NCBI GenBank assembly: GCA_016839815.1
Contig: JAEOTM010000198.1
Coordinates: forward strand, 1 to 53,081
Length of the DNA stretch: 53,081 nucleotides
Reading direction: 5' to 3'
DNA from: Candidatus Hodarchaeota archaeon
GTDB taxonomy: Archaea > Asgardarchaeota > Heimdallarchaeia > Hodarchaeales > Hodarchaeaceae
Shown: one piece after another, positions 43,222 through 51,191 of the stretch
Layout of the letters: each line of letters opens with the position of its first letter
How positions within the stretch are numbered: position 1 is the stretch's first letter
The notes under the pieces: generated by a model
Database searches by the model: none
What the model saw: only the letters and a program-made list of their open reading frames with translations
Told to the model about the DNA's origin: nothing
Made by a program: the position numbers and the translations under genes

Positions 43222-44079
43222 ATGCATGCTCAAAAAATCCTTAACGCTTGCAAGAAAAACTTGATTGATCTAGACGAGGAAATCATTCTAATTTTAAAAG
43301 CAATAGGTCAAAATCTCAGCATTATAATTGAAGGAGAATCGGGTACTGGAAAAACTGAATTAGCAAAGACTGTAGCAGCAGCGTTAAAAAGACCATTCTA
43401 TAGAGTTGATGGTGACGAGAATTTAACAATAACACAGCTTCGTGGTTGGTTTGATCCTGCATTAGTCATTGAATCAGGCTTTGGAGAGGATTCATTCATA
43501 CCAGGCCCTTTGACATTAGCTATGTTGAATGGAGGTCTATTTTTCTTTAATGAAGTAAATCGTGCACCCAGTGAATCGATTAATGGCGCTCTTTCCGCAA
43601 TGGATTCTAGAGAAAGATCAATTGAAATACCACAATACAAAAATATCGAGGCCGAGTATGGATTTTATACAATTTTCACCTTGAATCCCTCAGAATACAT
43701 CGGTACTAATCCATTACCAGAAGCATTCTTTGATAGATGCATTAGGATATATTTGTCACATAAAACAGGAAAAGATGCTGAAAAAATTGTCAAATTAAGG
43801 ACTAGCTGCACAGATAGTGAGTTAATCCAGAAATGTGTTCTTTTCACAGAAAAAACTCGCTTGAACAGTAATTTTGAACGAGGAGCGAGTATTCGAGCTG
43901 CGATTCAATTAACTCAATTACTAATGGATGGTGTGAGTGATGACAACCGAATATTACTTACCATAAATGCAGTGTTCTCTGGTAAGATAAAACTCCAACC
44001 TGATATTTCTCGTTCTGTAGAAGAATGCTTGGAAGAGATTGCCGAAGAAGTTTTTTTTGTAAACCGGCCAAAAAACTAG
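43222..44079 (+). CDS. MoxR-family AAA+ ATPase
   Basis: 285 residues. Walker A is GESGTGKTELA (about 37-47). The Walker B region is GGLFFFNEVNRAPSESINGAL (about 110-130, given in two parts around NRAP); its usual Asp is Asn (FFFNE), with the catalytic Glu kept. Sensor 1 is FTLNPSEYIG, and the arginine finger region is ALPEAFFDRC-like (PLPEAFFDRCIRIY). MoxR ATPases work with VWA proteins as chaperones that insert metals or remodel complexes; the VWA gene follows immediately. The ATG at 43222 has GGTGA five bases upstream. The last codons contain the slippery sequence described under 44070-44102, which may join this protein to the VWA protein. Confidence 0.93.
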   Translation: MHAQKILNACKKNLIDLDEEIILILKAIGQNLSIIIEGESGTGKTELAKTVAAALKRPFYRVDGDENLTITQLRGWFDPALVIESGFGEDSFIPGPLTLAMLNGGLFFFNEVNRAPSESINGALSAMDSRERSIEIPQYKNIEAEYGFYTIFTLNPSEYIGTNPLPEAFFDRCIRIYLSHKTGKDAEKIVKLRTSCTDSELIQKCVLFTEKTRLNSNFERGASIRAAIQLTQLLMDGVSDDNRILLTINAVFSGKIKLQPDISRSVEECLEEIAEEVFFVNRPKN

Positions 44080-45110
44080 GAAAGCGGGACTCTGTTCCCG
44101 CTGATTCAGGTCATACGCTTAAATTATCATCTGGTACTCCACAACGCAATCTTGTGGAAACTATTCTTGAATTTCGACTACAACAGAAACTAGATACTGC
44201 TAAAACCATCGAATTTACTGAAGAAGCACTTAATTCAAGAAATTTGCATGCAGTCGAAATACTCGCTGAATCTTACCCTCACGTAGTAGCAGACGTAATG
44301 CAAATGGATACATTCGATTCCAACCTTGTTTTAGAATCACCTAGCCTAATTTTCCAAATAAAAAACCATTTAGATCCTTTAATTGAAAAAAAACTTATGC
44401 GTATCTTAATTCCAAGGATGATTAAGGATACAGAATCCTTCTTTCATACTATAGATCGTTCACAATACCCGATTCGGACTTCTTACAATCCTGGGAAAAA
44501 GTGGAATACTGAAAAAACCATTGAGAGATTCTTATCTTCTGGGGATAGAACCTTTAACTATTCACATGTAGTCTGTGAAGAAAGAAAGGAGAAGAAATCT
44601 GCGGTATTTTTGTTGATTGATAAAAGCCACTCGGTTATACAATACTTGAACTTTATAATAATTGCATCAATTATCTTCTCTTTAGCGTTAGAAAAGAAAG
44701 ACATAGGAATCATCAGTTTCGATACTCAACCGACTATTATTAAGAGTATGAAGGATAGAGGAACAACAAGTACTCAAATCGTGAAAAAACTGATACACTT
44801 AAGCTCAGGAGGAAAAACCGACATTCATTCTGCTCTAGTTAAAGCTCGAAAAGAGCTATCGAATGTAATTACTAAGAAAAAAACTCTTATTTTAATCTCA
44901 GATTTACTAGCTACATCGGGTAGAGATTTTCTACCAATCTTGAGAACTTTTGATGATGTTCGAATTATCATCACACCAAGACGTCAAACACTTCAGCTTA
45001 CAAAGCCCTTACTCGGTCATTTACGTAAAATGAATAACGTGAAGCTATTTCTCCTACCTGAAAATGAGAGATTAATCCTTAACATGTTAGAAAAAGTTCT
45101 GTACAACTAG
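44025..45110 (+). CDS. VWA-domain protein, MoxR partner (probably made by -1 frameshift)
   Basis: 361 codons from the ATG at 44025, which lies inside the MoxR gene, overlaps it by 55 bases and has no ribosome site. The first 17 codons of this frame (MLGRDCRRSFF...) look like out-of-frame MoxR sequence, so true synthesis may begin by frameshifting at 44070-44076, giving LGKRDSVPADS as the first VWA-specific residues. Residues 20-190 are helical, as in CoxE/BatA-like proteins. The VWA domain (about 190-360) has a full MIDAS: DKSHS near 200, the Thr in GGKTDIHSAL near 265, and Asp in LILISDLL near 290. It is the expected partner of the MoxR ATPase. It converges on the M48 protease gene with a four-base overlap. 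Confidence 0.85.
   Translation: MLGRDCRRSFFCKPAKKLGKRDSVPADSGHTLKLSSGTPQRNLVETILEFRLQQKLDTAKTIEFTEEALNSRNLHAVEILAESYPHVVADVMQMDTFDSNLVLESPSLIFQIKNHLDPLIEKKLMRILIPRMIKDTESFFHTIDRSQYPIRTSYNPGKKWNTEKTIERFLSSGDRTFNYSHVVCEERKEKKSAVFLLIDKSHSVIQYLNFIIIASIIFSLALEKKDIGIISFDTQPTIIKSMKDRGTTSTQIVKKLIHLSSGGKTDIHSALVKARKELSNVITKKKTLILISDLLATSGRDFLPILRTFDDVRIIITPRRQTLQLTKPLLGHLRKMNNVKLFLLPENERLILNMLEKVLYN
44070..44102 (+). promoter_or_regulatory. Candidate programmed -1 frameshift signal (slippery heptamer plus stem-loop)
   Basis: In the MoxR frame the last codons are CCA AAA AAC TAG. The heptamer A AAA AAC (44070-44076) is a canonical -1 slippery site, directly followed by the stop codon. After six bases, AGCGGGA (44083-44089) and TCCCGCT (44096-44102) form a perfect 7-bp stem with a six-base loop, GC-rich in an AT-rich region. 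The VWA frame is exactly -1 and continues as CTA GGA AAG. A second slippery run, T TTT TTT, lies upstream at 44052-44058. Product: 285 MoxR residues plus 344 VWA residues. An assembly or homopolymer error is the main alternative. Confidence 0.6.
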
Positions 45111-46603
45111 TCCGTATCTGATTCCCTCTGTTCTTCGACAGGAAGGGTACCAGACTGTTGGTTTAGGATTTGATTGACTAACTTTCTATAATTATCGGGA
45201 TGGAATATCCTGTAAATTTGAAGAATTCTTGTCCTAAAATTCGGATGGTCACTATCTTTCTCGGGAGTATGTAGAAGTTCATGCTCAAAAACCATCTTCT
45301 GGGGGTGAGAAAGAAGCGTAATAATGAATTGGTCGAGCTCATTTGCTTCAAGAAATTGACTTTCATCAGAATCAAAAACTCTCCAGTCAATTGTTTTTTC
45401 CTTCAGTTCTGATGGAGTCAGCATTGTCTTACTCTCATTCATGGATGCAAAAAAATTGGACCGTTTTTCAAGCAAAGTAGGGACGGCTTGTGAAATAAGC
45501 TGATCTTTATATTCTTGATCAATGGTTAATCCATAAGCGGTCATTAAACGGTGCAATTTTTCCTCTAGGAATATTCTTGGAGCAATCTCTCTAGCCACAT
45601 CCTCGTTCAATTGAGTTCGAGGAAATCGGTGATTGATACTCCTCATAAAATCAGCTGACGGTTTTTTCTCACCAGCTAGACTATTTAACCATTCAATTTC
45701 TCTTGACAATATCTGCATGGTTTCGCTTCTTTGACCTAAATGGATTAACGAATTTATCAATATACCAGAACCGACTAGCTTAGCAGCAAAGTAATCTGAT
45801 AAGAATTCAGCTTGTCTATTAGCGGAATATAGAAATCTGACGGTTATCTTAGTTAATACTGCAATAATTAAGTAAATCAAGCCCAGAAATAGTGTTCTTT
45901 CAATTGCATAAATCGGATTAAAGGTTTCAAATAGAGCATTTTGGATTCCTGTTAGTACTTGAAGATAAATGAATAAATAGGCTAAGTTTAGAAAAAGCCG
46001 TGGAATTGAAAGAATTAGCCTAAACAGACTATCCCCGTGTTTAACATGAGCTAATTCGTGAGCTACAACAGCCTCTATTTCATTATCATTGAGGATTTCT
46101 AAAACATTAGTATTTAATACAATATAGGGTCTTCGTAAAAATGGGATTGGAATTAAATCTAAACTAAAAGCATTTGGAACAGTTTTTCGATAAACGAATA
46201 TTTTTTTCACCTTAATTTTAGCACGCGTCGAAACTTTTGACACAATATTTATGGTTTTATTTACTAATTGCTCCTCTTCAGGTAGATGAGCTATTCCTTT
46301 CTTAGGTAACGGATAAATTTGTATCATATTTTTATTGGAAAAAACGACGTTTACTAGAAAAGCTAACATTAAGATTTGTAATCCTCCTGTCAGGATTACT
46401 AATACTGCTGTAAATAGTAATTCTGAGAAGGGATTAATTGAGATATAAAAGCCAAGAACCTTCGCAAAGGTAAATTTTGAACCTTCGTCAGGAATTTGAC
46501 TGATGTGTATCCATGATACAATAATCATTTGAAGAAGTGTTAACAAAAAGAATATTGTAGCATTTAAAAAGCGATTTATCCGAATCCTTCTAATTGATAC
46601 CAT
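45107..46603 (-). CDS. M48-family membrane metalloprotease (HtpX/Ste24-like)
   Basis: 498 residues. Four hydrophobic segments are visible: two near the N-terminus (about 14-35 and 55-85) and two after the active site (about 200-225 and 235-260). The zinc motif is AVVAHELAHVKHGDS (about 182-196), with the third ligand probably Glu in RQAEFLSDYFAAKL (about 277). The chain from about 300 to 498 is a long, charged cytoplasmic tail, longer than in bacterial HtpX (about 290 residues). It ends with HPNFRTRILQIYRIFHPD. These enzymes degrade or clip membrane proteins during stress. The start is ATG. The 3' end overlaps the VWA gene by four bases. Confidence 0.9.
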   Translation of the reverse strand: MVSIRRIRINRFLNATIFFLLTLLQMIIVSWIHISQIPDEGSKFTFAKVLGFYISINPFSELLFTAVLVILTGGLQILMLAFLVNVVFSNKNMIQIYPLPKKGIAHLPEEEQLVNKTINIVSKVSTRAKIKVKKIFVYRKTVPNAFSLDLIPIPFLRRPYIVLNTNVLEILNDNEIEAVVAHELAHVKHGDSLFRLILSIPRLFLNLAYLFIYLQVLTGIQNALFETFNPIYAIERTLFLGLIYLIIAVLTKITVRFLYSANRQAEFLSDYFAAKLVGSGILINSLIHLGQRSETMQILSREIEWLNSLAGEKKPSADFMRSINHRFPRTQLNEDVAREIAPRIFLEEKLHRLMTAYGLTIDQEYKDQLISQAVPTLLEKRSNFFASMNESKTMLTPSELKEKTIDWRVFDSDESQFLEANELDQFIITLLSHPQKMVFEHELLHTPEKDSDHPNFRTRILQIYRIFHPDNYRKLVNQILNQQSGTLPVEEQRESDTD

Positions 46604-46717
46604 TTACATCACTTTTAAGAGCCGAAGATGCAACACTTCGATACCATTCATAACTAATAATGTCTATTATATCTCTTTGCTTTGTAAGATACCCGTATTG
46701 AGAAGAGATTTTCTTTT

Positions 46718-49504
46718 TTACCAATAACCAGCTAAGTAACGCAATCTAGGCACTTTCTTCGCGAGAAAAGTTCGTATTTCATCTATTAATACCAAAATAC
46801 TACCAACAAATAGAATTAAGAGCCAATCAACTAAACCTATACTGGTTGTATGGAATATACTCTGAAAAAATGGAACATATACAATCATTATGTGCAGGAA
46901 AATTGAGCTTGAGATTGCCAGTAAGAGGTAAGGATTTCTGAAGAATTCCTTTCCTAAAAGCGAATGTTCTTCTTTCCGAATATTAAGTGCCATAATCATC
47001 TGAAAAATTATAAGCATTGTGAAACCAATCGTTCGTGGCCGATCCAAAGCATCAGTATCAACCAGCAAACTGAGTGAACCACTTGTTAATGTCGACCAAG
47101 AATAAGCTAAAAATATAATTAGTGTTCCAATACCTATCATTAATCCCGAGTATATAATGAAGTACAAGGATTTTTTTGTAAGTATCTGTTCATCTGGATC
47201 ACGAGGTTTTCTAATCATGACATCTGCATCAGGAGGATCTAAACCAAGAGCTAATGCAGGTAATCCATCCGTAACCAGATTCACCCAAAGAATTTGAATA
47301 GCTAATAGGGGTAAAATAGGTACTTGGAACAATATAGACGTGATAATCATTCCAAGCAGCATCACCATTATTTCACCAGCATTACAAGATAATAAATACA
47401 GAACAAACTTTCTCATATTGTCATAAATCGTCCTCCCTTCGAGAATGGCACCTACAATGGTGGAAAAATCATCATCAGCTAATACCATATCCGAAGCTTC
47501 CTTAGAAACATCTGTTCCAGTAATTCCCATTGCTACACCAATATCAGCCCGTTTCAATGCTGGTGCATCATTGACTCCATCCCCAGTCATAGCAACAATA
47601 TGATTATTATTTTTTAAGGCAGTAACGAGTCTCAATTTATGATCAGGTGAAACTCGGGCAAAAACATTGGTATCTCTCACCTTTTCAGAAAGATCCTGAT
47701 CTGACATTTTAGACAGTTCACGTCCTTCTAATGCTACCGCGGAACTAGGATCATCAATAAGCCCGATTTCAGATGCAATTGCAACGGCTGTTTTCAAATG
47801 ATCACCTGTAATCATAATAGGACGAATACCTGCCTGCCTACATGTTGCAATAGCCTCTTTAGCTCCTCTTCTTGGAGGGTCCATTATTGCAACCGTGCCT
47901 ATATAAGTCATTTCTGATTCGATTTCTTCACTGTCATCTGAGAGGATATGTAGTTCTGTTAGATCATTATCAATCTTTTTAGACGCCATTCCAAGCATCC
48001 TATATCCTAGAGTGGCAATTTTTTGTTCCTGTTCCTCTAACATTTCACGTGTTTTTTCATCTAAAGGTTTTCTTTCTCCATTGGTTAGATAATAAGTACA
48101 AATATTAATGAGAACATCAGGAGCTCCTTTCATATAGACAAGATGATTTTTATGGGAATCTTTAACGATTACACTCATCCGTTTTGAATCTGAATCAAAT
48201 GGAATTTCATAGACTCTTTTGTAGGGTAAATTTGGCAGTTTCAGCTTTTGAGCAACTCTCAGTAAGGCTAACTCTGTTGGATCACCAACATCCTTTTTTT
48301 CAGCACCCTCACCTATCTGAGCATTATTACACTCTCTACCAATTGAAAGTAATTCCTTTAAGGCATCATTTAATAGTAAATCGTCTGTGACCGTAAATTC
48401 ATCATCAACGGTTAAAATCTTTCTAACAGTCATCTTATTCATTGTTAAAGTTCCAGTTTTATCTGAACATATTACTGTCGTAGATCCAAGTGTTTCCACA
48501 GAGGGTAGTCGGCGAATAATTGCATTTTTCCTACTCATTTTTTGTACGCCTAGTGCTAATGCTAACGTAACAACTGCCGGTAATCCTTCAGGAACTGCTG
48601 CTACTGCTAATCCTACAGAGACAATAAACATCTCTAGAGCCTCTCGTCCAAGAACAATTCCAATAGCAAATATAATAGCACAGACTGTGAGACTTCCTAT
48701 CCCAATATACTTTCCTAGAGTTGATAATCGTTGCTGTAAAGGTGTTTCTTCTCTCGATTCTTCCATTAAACCCTCCGCTATCTTCCCAAATTCAGTTTTC
48801 ATCCCTGTCTGAGTAATTAGTATCTGACCTCGCCCCCTTGACACATTAGTTCCACTGAAAACAGAATTTATCATGTCTGCAATCGGTGCGTCTTGCGGAA
48901 CAGAAATATTAGCTTTCTTAGCTACAGGAAAGGATTCTCCAGTTAGCATGCTCTCATCGATTCTCAAAGCGAGAGACTGAAGTAACCGTCCATCAGCAGG
49001 CACTTTATCTCCTTCTTCTAGAAATACGATATCTCCAGGGACTATCTTATTTGCTTCAATACGATCTTTTTTCCCATCCCGAACAACAGTTGTAAAAGGA
49101 GCAGCCATGGATTTAAGCGCTTCTATTGATTTCTCGGCCCGATACTCTTGAATAAATCCAAAAAAAGCATTGAATAAGACAATTATTGAAATTGCTGCAG
49201 AATCAATAAAATATTCCATCCTCTCTTCTTCATGTGTTGAGAAAATACCTATAGTAATAGAAATTACCAATGCCACCAAGAGGATAATAACCAAGGGGTC
49301 CATAAATTGTTCCAAAAAGAGTTTAACTGGAGATTTACTTTCACCTTTTTTGAGTTCATTTAATCCATATTTCTCTATTCGACGAGTGGCTTCCATTGAT
49401 GATAAACCTAAATCATCTTCCACTTCTAAATCAGTCATCAGTGTTCGTATATCAATAGAATGCCAGTTATCTACCATTAAAATCCCTGAAAGCCGGTTTT
49501 GCAT
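46718..49504 (-). CDS. P-type Ca2+-transporting ATPase (SERCA/PMR1-like)
   Basis: 928 residues with a P2-type layout. There is an N-terminal cation ATPase domain (EATRRIEKYGLNELKKG), TM1-2, the actuator domain with DESMLTGESFPV, and TM3-4 with the ion-site motif PEGLPAVVTLALALGVQKM. The phosphorylation loop is CSDKTGTLTMNKM, the nucleotide domain has KGAPDVL, and the hinge is TGDGVNDAPALKRADIGVAMG. TM5-10 follow to the C-terminus, with the ion-ligand regions NAGE and NLVTDGLPALALGLDP. It exports Ca2+ (possibly Mn2+) from the cytoplasm. The start is ATG at 49504, downstream of a 406-base leader region that contains a near-palindrome and a structured RNA candidate. Confidence 0.96.
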   Translation of the reverse strand: MQNRLSGILMVDNWHSIDIRTLMTDLEVEDDLGLSSMEATRRIEKYGLNELKKGESKSPVKLFLEQFMDPLVIILLVALVISITIGIFSTHEEERMEYFIDSAAISIIVLFNAFFGFIQEYRAEKSIEALKSMAAPFTTVVRDGKKDRIEANKIVPGDIVFLEEGDKVPADGRLLQSLALRIDESMLTGESFPVAKKANISVPQDAPIADMINSVFSGTNVSRGRGQILITQTGMKTEFGKIAEGLMEESREETPLQQRLSTLGKYIGIGSLTVCAIIFAIGIVLGREALEMFIVSVGLAVAAVPEGLPAVVTLALALGVQKMSRKNAIIRRLPSVETLGSTTVICSDKTGTLTMNKMTVRKILTVDDEFTVTDDLLLNDALKELLSIGRECNNAQIGEGAEKKDVGDPTELALLRVAQKLKLPNLPYKRVYEIPFDSDSKRMSVIVKDSHKNHLVYMKGAPDVLINICTYYLTNGERKPLDEKTREMLEEQEQKIATLGYRMLGMASKKIDNDLTELHILSDDSEEIESEMTYIGTVAIMDPPRRGAKEAIATCRQAGIRPIMITGDHLKTAVAIASEIGLIDDPSSAVALEGRELSKMSDQDLSEKVRDTNVFARVSPDHKLRLVTALKNNNHIVAMTGDGVNDAPALKRADIGVAMGITGTDVSKEASDMVLADDDFSTIVGAILEGRTIYDNMRKFVLYLLSCNAGEIMVMLLGMIITSILFQVPILPLLAIQILWVNLVTDGLPALALGLDPPDADVMIRKPRDPDEQILTKKSLYFIIYSGLMIGIGTLIIFLAYSWSTLTSGSLSLLVDTDALDRPRTIGFTMLIIFQMIMALNIRKEEHSLLGKEFFRNPYLLLAISSSIFLHIMIVYVPFFQSIFHTTSIGLVDWLLILFVGSILVLIDEIRTFLAKKVPRLRYLAGYW

Positions 49505-49600
49505 GATTAAAGGTTCTTACTTGAAGCCTATTCTACATTTTATCCCTATCATTTGTAGGCAAAAAAAGTTAGGGGAATTTTACATTTTTGTGAGATGTTT

Positions 49601-49648
49601 TTAGTAATTGCGGAATATTCGCAACTGATACACCTCCCATTTTTTCAT
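49601..49648 (-). promoter_or_regulatory. Possible 15-codon leader frame upstream of the P-type ATPase
   Basis: On the minus strand, ATG at 49648 opens a 15-residue frame ending in TAA at 49601-49603. The GGGAGGTG inside it lies six bases before an in-frame TTG (49624), which would encode MRIFRNY. It could be a leader peptide or a chance frame; its stop is about 97 bases before the ATPase start. Confidence 0.2.
49608..49624. repeat. Near-palindrome upstream of the P-type ATPase gene
   Basis: TTGCGGAATATTCGCAA is a perfect inverted repeat apart from one extra G (TTGCG, AATATT, CGCAA). It lies about 104 bases upstream of the ATPase start and could be an operator for a metal-responsive regulator. 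Confidence 0.4.
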
Positions 49649-49714
49649 ATTTTTAACTTATTTATTCCCGAATAGAGCGATGAACTATGACTGAATTTGT
49701 CAAACAACTCGTAG

Positions 49715-49777
49715 AAAAGAATTCTGGACAGGATGAGTCACACATCCGCTATCCGGTAGGTTAGCCGCATTCCCACC
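49715..49777 (-). ncRNA. Candidate structured small RNA
   Basis: This is the most GC-rich patch of an otherwise AT-rich gap. On the minus strand a TATA-like cttataaga (49796-49804) predicts a start near 49777. The transcript would fold as GGTGGG...CCTACC (one mismatch), then GGATG (49746-49742) pairing with CATCC (49734-49730) across a seven-base loop, extended by GGA and TCC. It would end at a T-run (49719-49715). It shows no C/D or H/ACA box set, no SRP or RNase P motif and no tRNA T-loop. Identity is unknown, and an untranslated leader of the ATPase mRNA is the main alternative. Confidence 0.35.
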
Positions 49778-49910
49778 TTTATCTAGAAATATTGGTCTTA
49801 TAAGTGTGTACCAGAGAGAGCGCTGAAAATGCCGAATATGATAAATATTATCGAATTTGACCTCATTCATTGCGGTTTTCTAGCTTCTTCTGTTTGTCGG
49901 ACAAATTGAA

Positions 49911-51089
49911 CTATGCAAATACTTGAATGACATCACCATCTTCCAAGATTCGGTCTAAACCGACTTTTTCTCCGTCAAACTTTGCGGATTTTCCCCATAT
50001 TCGAGCAAATCGAAAAAACTTCAACATTTTCTTAGATAGAACTTCTATAGCATTTTCGATCGTACTTCCTTGTGTAAGTATGATAGGCCGTTCTGCTATA
50101 TCACCTACATTATTACGGGTGTAAACTCTTATCTTTCCAAGCTTGCTAAAGATATTTTCCTCTATTTCATCAAACCCCTCACCATTGGTCGAAGAAACAG
50201 GGATGATTTCCATTGGAATACGGTTCTTTGACACATAATCCTTTAGTATTGAAAAATTAGATTTGGATCCTTTTACATCTCCTTTTGTTGCTAAAATAAT
50301 CGCAGGAAGGTAACTTATTGTGTAATCCAAGGAATCAAAAAACTGGTCTAAAGATGTAGGGCCATAAAATCTTACAATTACATTCATATAGCCTTTTGCT
50401 CTCATAATTTCAATAATTTCATCATGGCTTTTACCGTCATAAAAATGAGAATTAAAAATCTGAATATTTCCAGAACCGACCTTTTCAATTGTTACAGGTG
50501 GTCTATCAGTATTCAATCGGATTTTTCCAATTGAAAGTTCCTTTAAAATAAGCTCAAGCTGTTCGATCGGACTATGTGACAAGTCGATTGTTAGGATTAC
50601 ACAATCTGAATTGCGTATTCCAGCCAAAACTAATTTTCCAGACATTTCTCCACGAACACTCCCTTCAACTACCGCTGGAAGTTCTACTAGCTGTAATCGT
50701 GCCCCTCTAGCCGTTGTTGAACCGACTTCAGGCTTAACTGTAGTAAAAGGATATGCTCCAACTTTAGCAGCTGAATTCGATCCAGCTAATGAATTTAAAA
50801 CTGATGATTTTCCTGAATTTACCATTCCTATTATTGATATCTGAGCATCTTCCCCCTTAGGGACCAACCATCTCTCCCCTGATCCCTTCTTTGCTTGACG
50901 CATTTTTTCCTGTGTTGCTTTTAAGCGCTTTAATTTTTGTTTAGCCATCCGAAGATGGTTTTCTACTCCTTTATGTTTGACAACAACTCCAACAAACCGT
51001 TCTAAATGCATAATTTGCTCTTCTATTGAGGATGCCTCAAGGTATTTATCCCATTCAACTTGTGCTTCATGATTGAGATTTATGGGCAT
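49911..51089 (-). CDS. DRG/Obg-like GTPase with TGS domain and altered G3 motif
   Basis: 392 residues from the ATG at 51089; a TTG five codons earlier is possible. Layout: an N-terminal helical basic region (about 1-80, KQKLKRLKATQEKMRQAKKG), a GTPase domain, and a C-terminal TGS domain (about 318-392, IRVYTR...GDVIQVFA), as in archaeal and eukaryotic DRG proteins. G1 is GMVNSGKSSVLNSL and G2 has the Thr-Thr of YPFTTVKPEVG. G3, normally DLPG, reads VELPAVVEG. G4 is ILATKGD and G5 lies in PVSSTNGEG. DRG proteins bind ribosomes during elongation. The loss of both D and G in the switch II motif may reduce or change GTP hydrolysis. Confidence 0.9.
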   Translation of the reverse strand: MPINLNHEAQVEWDKYLEASSIEEQIMHLERFVGVVVKHKGVENHLRMAKQKLKRLKATQEKMRQAKKGSGERWLVPKGEDAQISIIGMVNSGKSSVLNSLAGSNSAAKVGAYPFTTVKPEVGSTTARGARLQLVELPAVVEGSVRGEMSGKLVLAGIRNSDCVILTIDLSHSPIEQLELILKELSIGKIRLNTDRPPVTIEKVGSGNIQIFNSHFYDGKSHDEIIEIMRAKGYMNVIVRFYGPTSLDQFFDSLDYTISYLPAIILATKGDVKGSKSNFSILKDYVSKNRIPMEIIPVSSTNGEGFDEIEENIFSKLGKIRVYTRNNVGDIAERPIILTQGSTIENAIEVLSKKMLKFFRFARIWGKSAKFDGEKVGLDRILEDGDVIQVFA

Positions 51090-51191
51090 AGAAGTCAATT
51101 CCAAATTTAATTATTCTCTGAAATTATTGCTAAAAAACTTATGAAAGCTTGAACAGGGTAAGATTCAATATAACTTTGAATTTTATGCTTT

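Larger units (their letters stand above)
49505..49910. other. 406-base non-coding region upstream of the P-type ATPase
   Basis: This region holds no long reading frame. It contains a structured small RNA candidate on the minus strand (49715-49777) and a near-palindrome (49608-49624). It also contains a very strong minus-strand ribosome-site sequence, GGGAGGTG (49632-49639), that leads only into tiny frames. No known riboswitch class was recognised. Confidence 0.5.

Noticed and set aside
48387..48812. A 141-codon plus-strand frame opposite the P-type ATPase
   Set aside because: Antisense shadow of the conserved ATPase core; low-complexity Thr/Ile-rich peptide with no start signal.
49681..49810. 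tRNA, SRP RNA, RNase P RNA or C/D box RNA in the GC-rich patch before the ATPase
   Set aside because: No T-loop or anticodon arm, no SRP helix 8 motif, no RNase P core motif and no correctly spaced C and D boxes; left as an unclassified structured RNA candidate.
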